From assembly GCF_004770045.1 (NCBI RefSeq), contig NZ_RQFO01000004.1:62001-126000 (forward strand): a stretch of 64,000 nucleotides of DNA. Direction: 5' to 3'. Source of the stretch: Leptospira montravelensis. GTDB lineage: Bacteria > Spirochaetota > Leptospiria > Leptospirales > Leptospiraceae. The notes below the pieces were generated by a model. It had not been told where the DNA came from and did no database searches. It saw nothing but the letters and a program-made list of their open reading frames with translations. Both the position numbers and the translations under genes were made by a program. How positions within the stretch are numbered: the first letter of the stretch is position 1; the number at the start of each line of letters is the position of its first letter. This document shows, piece by piece, positions 59,170-64,000 of the stretch.

Positions 59170-59511
59170 ATGAAAGAAAATTACGAATACAGTGACCACC
59201 ATCTCAAGTTACTCCAGTTGCTTGAGGAAAACCCTCATTTGTCCCAAAGGGATGCATCAGATGAGTTAGGTCTTAGTTTAGGTAAGGTGAACTATATTCT
59301 AAAGGCCTTTTTAGATAAGGGCCTAATTAAAATGAATAATTTCCGGAATAATAAAAATAAACTTTCTTATACTTACTTACTCACTCCGCGAGGAATTGAA
59401 GAAAAAGCTCGTATGACTCTTCATTTTTATGAAATTAAAAAAAGAGAGTATGAAGCACTTCGAACCGAAGTGGAAAAGTTAGGTGATACTTTGGAAAGTT
59501 TGGAAGCTTAA
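59170..59511 (+). CDS. MarR-type EPS-associated transcriptional regulator
   Basis: About 113 residues from ATG 59170; the frame is open further upstream, but the earlier part is the leader region. A winged-helix domain is visible: [45 protein letters not shown], followed by a C-terminal helix that would form the dimer interface ([25 protein letters not shown]). It matches the small MarR-type regulators found at the start of exopolysaccharide/LPS clusters. It is preceded by the two palindromes and followed by sugar-nucleotide genes on the same strand, so it likely controls this locus and itself. Autoregulation is inferred. Confidence 0.85.
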   Translation: MKENYEYSDHHLKLLQLLEENPHLSQRDASDELGLSLGKVNYILKAFLDKGLIKMNNFRNNKNKLSYTYLLTPRGIEEKARMTLHFYEIKKREYEALRTEVEKLGDTLESLEA

Positions 59512-59549
59512 ATGAAAATTAGAGCTATTGTTTTTTAGGTAGGAGCCAA

Positions 59550-60509
59550 TTGAATCAGGATTCAAAAATATATATAGCTGGGCATAAAGGTTTAGTCGGA
59601 TCAGCACTGGTTCGACTTCTCAATCAACAGGGTTTTACAAATATCATTGGTAGGACCCATGCTGAGATGGATCTTGCAGACCAAAAGCAAGTTTACGATT
59701 TTTTTGAAAAAGAAAAACCGGAATATGTTTTTTTAGCAGCTGCTAAAGTGGGAGGAATACACGCTAATAACACCTATCCTGCCGAATTCATATTTTCAAA
59801 CCTACAAATTCAGAATAATATTATTGATGCCGCCTATAGAAACGGTGTGAAAAAATTATGTTTTTTAGGTTCTTCCTGTATTTATCCTAAATTTGCAAAA
59901 CAACCTATGGACGAAGGGCAATTATTGGAAGGAAAATTAGAGTCGACTAATGAACCTTATGCGGTTGCAAAAATTGCCGGTATTGTTATGTGCCAATCCT
60001 ACAATCGTCAATATGGCACAAATTATATTTCTGTGATGCCCACTAATTTATACGGCCCTGGGGATAATTACCATCCAGAAAATTCCCATGTTTTACCGGC
60101 ACTTCTCAGACGTTTTCACGAAGCAAAGATGCAAAACTTGCCGGAAGTGGTAATTTGGGGAACTGGCAAACCATTACGTGAGTTTTTGTATTCGGATGAT
60201 ATGGCCCGTGCCTGTATTTTTCTTATGCAATCATACGATGTTACGACAGATCCGAAAGGTGGCGAACATGTAAATGTTGGATCGGGAATTGAGGTCAGTA
60301 TTAAGGAATTAGCCGAAACCGTTAAGGACGTTGTTGGGTTTGCTGGTAACCTTACCTTTGACCTAACAAAACCAGATGGAACTCCTAGAAAACTTTTAGA
60401 TGTTTCCAAACTTCACAAAATGGGTTGGAAACATGAAGTGGAATTAAAGGACGGAGTCCGTGCCGCCTACAATGATTTTCTAGAAAACGGGAAATATAAC
60501 ATTGGCTAA
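59550..60509 (+). CDS. fcl: GDP-L-fucose synthase
   Basis: A 319-residue extended SDR starting at TTG 59550, with AGGTAGGAG upstream. It has the Rossmann start [12 protein letters not shown], the GDP-sugar segment [20 protein letters not shown] with catalytic Ser, and PYAVAK with the YxxxK pair. The enzyme epimerises and reduces GDP-4-keto-6-deoxymannose to GDP-L-fucose. No gmd gene is within the window. It overlaps the next gene by 8 bp. Confidence 0.93.
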   Translation: MNQDSKIYIAGHKGLVGSALVRLLNQQGFTNIIGRTHAEMDLADQKQVYDFFEKEKPEYVFLAAAKVGGIHANNTYPAEFIFSNLQIQNNIIDAAYRNGVKKLCFLGSSCIYPKFAKQPMDEGQLLEGKLESTNEPYAVAKIAGIVMCQSYNRQYGTNYISVMPTNLYGPGDNYHPENSHVLPALLRRFHEAKMQNLPEVVIWGTGKPLREFLYSDDMARACIFLMQSYDVTTDPKGGEHVNVGSGIEVSIKELAETVKDVVGFAGNLTFDLTKPDGTPRKLLDVSKLHKMGWKHEVELKDGVRAAYNDFLENGKYNIG

Positions 60510-61509
60510 AGTTTTTGTATCAACATTTCCTTTTTGTCGCACAAGTAAAGTGGCTCTTGATATTTTAGTATCCAAAGGTCATGAGGTTCTGATAAACCCG
60601 CTTGGCAGAAAGATGAAACCCATAGAAGTATCTGAGTCGGCCCGTGACTTTGATGCATTGATTGCTGGAACAGAAGACCTTACTGATCTAGTTAAAAACT
60701 CAAAATCATTAAAATTGATTTCTAGGGTCGGTGTAGGTCTCGATAGTGTCCCTCTTGATCTTTGTAAAGAAAAGGGAGTTTCCGTTGCATATACACCTGA
60801 TGCAGTTTCTCCAGCAGTTTCGGAACTTGCCGTTTGTCTGATCGTTGATGCCATGCGGAAGGTTACGTATGCCGATCGGGAAATCCGAAGAGGTGAGTGG
60901 ACAAGACCATATGGCGAGCGAATTGGTGGAGCCACTATTGGAATTTTAGGATTTGGTAGGATCGGCAAACGAGTCGCTTCTCATCTTTTAGGTTATTTAC
61001 CAAAAGAAATCCTAGTTTGTGATTTAATCGAAAAGAAAGATTCGATTCGTATGCTTAGTGAAGTCGCTTCTAACCTTTATCAGGTGAACCGAGAATTAGG
61101 AAAAAATTGGGGCGCCACTACTATCAAACAAGTTGATCTAGATAGTTTGTTAAAATTGTCTGATGTGGTTACCATTCATGTGCCTTTGACTGCAGAAACA
61201 AAAAACCTAATCAATGAAAAGAATATGTCACTCATGAAGTCGAGTGCCGTTTTAATCAACACCGCAAGAGGTGGAATCGTAAATGAAGACGATTTATACA
61301 AGGTTTTAAAAGAGAACTTAATTTCAGCTGCGGCTATGGATGTATTTGAAGAAGAACCTTATAAAGGACCTTTATCTAATTTAGAAAATGTGATTTTGAC
61401 AGAACATATGGGTTCTTGTTCAAACGATTGCAGAGAAGATATGGAAAGGGAAGCAGCGGAAAATGTAGTTGGGTTTTTTAATGGTGGGAAGTGGGAGAAG
61501 GTTGTTTAA
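60502..61509 (+). CDS. D-isomer-specific 2-hydroxyacid dehydrogenase (SerA-like)
   Basis: A 335-residue protein starting at TTG 60502, inside the end of the fucose synthase gene. It has the NAD-binding motif [12 protein letters not shown] near 155 and the three catalytic positions: Arg in [10 protein letters not shown], Glu in the following loop, and His in TEHMGS. The family includes phosphoglycerate dehydrogenase. In a polysaccharide locus it could supply a hydroxy acid or keto acid for a sugar substituent; a general amino-acid role is as likely. Confidence 0.85.
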   Translation: MAKVFVSTFPFCRTSKVALDILVSKGHEVLINPLGRKMKPIEVSESARDFDALIAGTEDLTDLVKNSKSLKLISRVGVGLDSVPLDLCKEKGVSVAYTPDAVSPAVSELAVCLIVDAMRKVTYADREIRRGEWTRPYGERIGGATIGILGFGRIGKRVASHLLGYLPKEILVCDLIEKKDSIRMLSEVASNLYQVNRELGKNWGATTIKQVDLDSLLKLSDVVTIHVPLTAETKNLINEKNMSLMKSSAVLINTARGGIVNEDDLYKVLKENLISAAAMDVFEEEPYKGPLSNLENVILTEHMGSCSNDCREDMEREAAENVVGFFNGGKWEKVV

Positions 61510-61512
61510 GGG

Positions 61513-62592
61513 ATGGTGATTGTTGTTGGTTCTGGAATCATTGGATCATGGATCGCTTATCTTTTTGCAAAAGCTGGTTTTGAAGTCTATGTATTCGAAA
61601 AATCGGAAAACGCAGGTGATGGCATAAGTGGTCGCAATTCTGGTGTTTTGCATTCTGGAATTTATTATGATGAGTCTTCATTAAAATCAAAATTATGTTT
61701 TCGGGGATATGAACTAGCGATTCCTTTTTTTGAAAAAAATAAAATACCTTTTTCCGTTTGTGGGAAAGTCATTACCACTGGAATATCAGATACAATCACA
61801 GAAGAGAAAGACAAACAAAATGAGATTGAAAAACTCTTTGCCAATGGAAAACACTTAGGAATTTCTGGGATCGAATTATTTTCAAATCCAGGAGAACACT
61901 GGAAACATGTGCTTGGTAATTCTGCACTTTGGATTCCGAAAACGGGCATTGTGGATGTTTCGTCTTACCTAAAAGTATTATGGCAATTGGGTGAAGAGGC
62001 CGGCGTTAAAATCCTGAAGAACAAGAAGGTGGTTCGGGAAAACGGTGGCGTATTTGCTTTGGACTTACAATCAAAAGTGAAAGAAGAGCTTGAGGCAGAT
62101 GTATTTATTAATGCATGCGGCTTATATTCTGATGAATTATTTGTATCAGATGCAAAGGGTAACAACTTTGAAATTCGTCCCAATAAGGGTGAATACTTTC
62201 GACTTAACAAACAACTTCCTTATGAAACTTTAGTTTATCCACTACCTTTAAAAACATCCACGGCATTGGGAGTACATTATACTTTCCATTTGGGGGGAGA
62301 TGCCTACGCAGGTCCTAATTCGAATTGGGCTTCTTCAAAAGAAGATTATTCGATCAATACGCAAAGAAGTGTTTATTATGAGTCTTTGCGAAAGATCATA
62401 GATTTTTATAAGGAAGAAGATCTGAGTGAGGGATATGTAGGTTTACGGCCTCGTTTGTTTTTGAATGGAGAAGCAGTCAAAGATTTTGTGATTCATAAAG
62501 AATCCAATTGGATCCATTTGTTAGGGATTGAAAGCCCTGGGCTTACCTCTTCTCCTGCGATTGCCGAGGAAGTAGTAAGGATGGCAGGTTAG
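61513..62592 (+). CDS. FAD-dependent oxidoreductase (DAO / LhgO-like)
   Basis: A 359-residue flavoenzyme of the D-amino-acid oxidase superfamily. The N-terminal dinucleotide motif is VGSGIIGSWIA, followed by GISGRNSGVLHSGIYY, which resembles L-2-hydroxyglutarate oxidase (LhgO). C-terminal substrate residues GLRPRLF and SPGLTSSPAIAEEV are seen. It lies 3 bp after the dehydrogenase gene and 9 bp before the transporter, so it belongs to the same operon. Its substrate is probably a hydroxy acid; its link to polysaccharide is by position only. Confidence 0.82.
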   Translation: MVIVVGSGIIGSWIAYLFAKAGFEVYVFEKSENAGDGISGRNSGVLHSGIYYDESSLKSKLCFRGYELAIPFFEKNKIPFSVCGKVITTGISDTITEEKDKQNEIEKLFANGKHLGISGIELFSNPGEHWKHVLGNSALWIPKTGIVDVSSYLKVLWQLGEEAGVKILKNKKVVRENGGVFALDLQSKVKEELEADVFINACGLYSDELFVSDAKGNNFEIRPNKGEYFRLNKQLPYETLVYPLPLKTSTALGVHYTFHLGGDAYAGPNSNWASSKEDYSINTQRSVYYESLRKIIDFYKEEDLSEGYVGLRPRLFLNGEAVKDFVIHKESNWIHLLGIESPGLTSSPAIAEEVVRMAG

Positions 62593-62601
62593 GATAAATT
62601 A

Positions 62602-64000
62602 GTGAAATTCTCGATAATGGTTTTAGACGAACTATATCATAGTTTTTGGAATTCAATCAAGCCGCGAAGAAAACAACAATTGTTTTTGTTGTTTGTTTTA
62701 ATCATATTCACATCCTTTGCAGAAATTTTTAGTATAGGGGCAGTCTTTCCATTTTTAGCGGCTCTTACCAATCCTATACAGATTTTTAAATGGGAAGAAC
62801 TACAGTTTTTGTGGAAGATATTAGGAGTCAACGATCCTACTTCAGTATTAGTCTATGTGACTGCTGGGTTTATACTTGCTTCATTGGTTTCTGGCGCGAT
62901 GAGGCTTTTGTTAATTTATGCCACCACTAGATTGTCTTTTGGGACCGGTGCGGACATCAGTTACGAAATATACAAAAGAACTCTTTTTCAACCTTATTAT
63001 GTGCATATTAACCGGAATAGTGCAGAGGTGATCACAGGAATTACTTCAAAGGCCAGTAGCGTTGTCACTCAGATTGTCACTCCCATATTGACACTACTTT
63101 CTTCAGTAGTGATTTTAATATTTATCATTGTTGGATTGTTGCTTATTGATACAAAGACAACTTTGATTTCTTTTTCGTTTTTTATAATGCTTTATATTTT
63201 TGTTGCATTGTATTCAAAAACAAAACTCCAGAAAAATGGAGAAATTTTAACAAAAAATTTAACCACTGTTCAAAAATCTCTCCAAGAAGGTATGGGTGGG
63301 ATTCGCGATATTTTGTTAGATGGAACTCAAAATTATTTTTTAAATACTTACCGTGTTTCTGATTCACTTTATAGAAAGGCTTCTGCAGAAAATTATTATT
63401 ATGGAGCGAGTCCTCGGTATGTAGTGGAATCGCTGGGTATGGCATTGATTGGAATCTTTGCCTATCATTTCGGAAGATCAAATGATTCGCTAATGTCTGC
63501 ACTTCCGATTTTGGGATCACTCGCGATTGCTGCGCAAAGAGTTTTGCCAATTTTACAACAAAGTTACTATTCTTGGTCAAATCTCAGAGCTGGTCGGGAA
63601 AATTTGTCGAATGTTGTAGAACTATTGAATCAACCGATTCATATAGAGAATGCAAATCGACCACTTGGAAAATTAACGTTTAACCATGATATAAAAATAG
63701 ATAATCTATGTTTTAAGTATGAAGAATCCAAAAAAGAAGTAGTTTCAAGTGTGAGTTTAACAATTCCTAAAGGAAGTAGGGTTGGAATTGTTGGGCAGAC
63801 AGGAAGTGGAAAAAGTACACTTATGGATTTACTGATGGGGCTTCTAACACCTACTAAAGGTATGATTTGTGTAGACGGAATTCGGTTGGATGAAGAAAAT
63901 CTAAGACTTTGGCAAAACAACCTAGCACATGTTCCACAAAATATCTTTTTGTCAGATTCTTCCATTGCTGAAAACATCGCCTTTGGTTACAGAAAGGAAG
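62602..64000 (+). CDS. ABC transporter, fused permease and ATPase (3' truncated by window)
   Basis: It starts at GTG 62602, with AGGA seven bases upstream, and runs beyond 64000; ~466 residues are visible. An ABC-type membrane domain with about six helices (roughly 28-335) precedes the ATPase, with Walker A VGQTGSGKSTL near 395 and the Q-loop PQNIFLSDSSIAENI. The signature and Walker B are beyond the window. The fused half-transporter architecture and place in a polysaccharide locus suggest a lipid-linked oligosaccharide flippase of the PglK type; other exports are possible. Confidence 0.85.
   Translation, partial: MKFSIMVLDELYHSFWNSIKPRRKQQLFLLFVLIIFTSFAEIFSIGAVFPFLAALTNPIQIFKWEELQFLWKILGVNDPTSVLVYVTAGFILASLVSGAMRLLLIYATTRLSFGTGADISYEIYKRTLFQPYYVHINRNSAEVITGITSKASSVVTQIVTPILTLLSSVVILIFIIVGLLLIDTKTTLISFSFFIMLYIFVALYSKTKLQKNGEILTKNLTTVQKSLQEGMGGIRDILLDGTQNYFLNTYRVSDSLYRKASAENYYYGASPRYVVESLGMALIGIFAYHFGRSNDSLMSALPILGSLAIAAQRVLPILQQSYYSWSNLRAGRENLSNVVELLNQPIHIENANRPLGKLTFNHDIKIDNLCFKYEESKKEVVSSVSLTIPKGSRVGIVGQTGSGKSTLMDLLMGLLTPTKGMICVDGIRLDEENLRLWQNNLAHVPQNIFLSDSSIAENIAFGYRKE

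Overview
The window looks like chromosomal DNA of a Leptospira, and I infer one of the free-living (saprophytic) lineage rather than a classical pathogen. The pointers are a low-to-moderate G+C (judged by eye, not counted), many lipoproteins with spirochaete-type lipoboxes, many PAS-domain sensor kinases, LysM/FecR and OmpL47-type envelope proteins, LpxI in place of LpxH, and frequent TTG/GTG starts. The species call is inference. I saw no insertion sequences, prophage genes, CRISPR arrays, rRNA or tRNA genes.

Layout. (1) 1-9023, plus strand: a tightly packed housekeeping operon, phoH - pgpH-like c-di-AMP phosphodiesterase - ybeY - recO - small membrane protein - argS - cinA - a beta-propeller-like protein. 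(2) 9103-15195, minus strand: gap - pgk - tpiA - secG - exported protein - PAS histidine kinase - receiver/ATPase regulator, probably one transcription unit. (3) 15362-18395, minus: a signal peptidase I homologue lacking both catalytic residues, next to a large chemoreceptor. (4) 18455-26207, plus: uvrC, then three coupled genes for an exported lipoprotein with lamin-tail-like domains, a putative outer-membrane barrel and a phospholipase D-fold lipoprotein. (5) 26212-30221, minus: small protein, MFS exporter, OmpL47-type protein, LysM-FecR protein, Nudix hydrolase. (6) 30343-36258, plus: GST, UvrD/Rep helicase, TPR lipoprotein, AsmA-like protein, small lipoprotein. (7) 36232-45751, minus: lpxB, lpxI, FmdB-type zinc ribbon, SH3-domain protein, TolC-type channel, sucD, sucC, PAS kinase. 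(8) 45829-50545, minus: seven-repeat propeller lipoprotein, lipoprotein with a metzincin zinc motif, a gene remnant, SpoIIE-type phosphatase with TPRs. (9) 50681-58888: SDR enzyme, PAS kinase, response regulator, FadH-type reductase, SpoU methyltransferase, small lipoprotein, acyltransferase. (10) 59170-64000, plus: start of a surface-polysaccharide locus, with a MarR-type EPS regulator preceded by two palindromes, GDP-fucose synthase, a 2-hydroxyacid dehydrogenase, an FAD oxidoreductase, and an ABC transporter cut off by the window end.

Most genes serve core metabolism, DNA repair and envelope building. The less ordinary items are the catalytically dead signal peptidase homologue, the arginyl-tRNA synthetase with an altered HIGH motif, the metzincin-motif lipoprotein, the lamin-tail/barrel/PLD cassette, the histidine kinase with an insertion in its dimerisation domain, and the paired palindromes in front of the polysaccharide locus.
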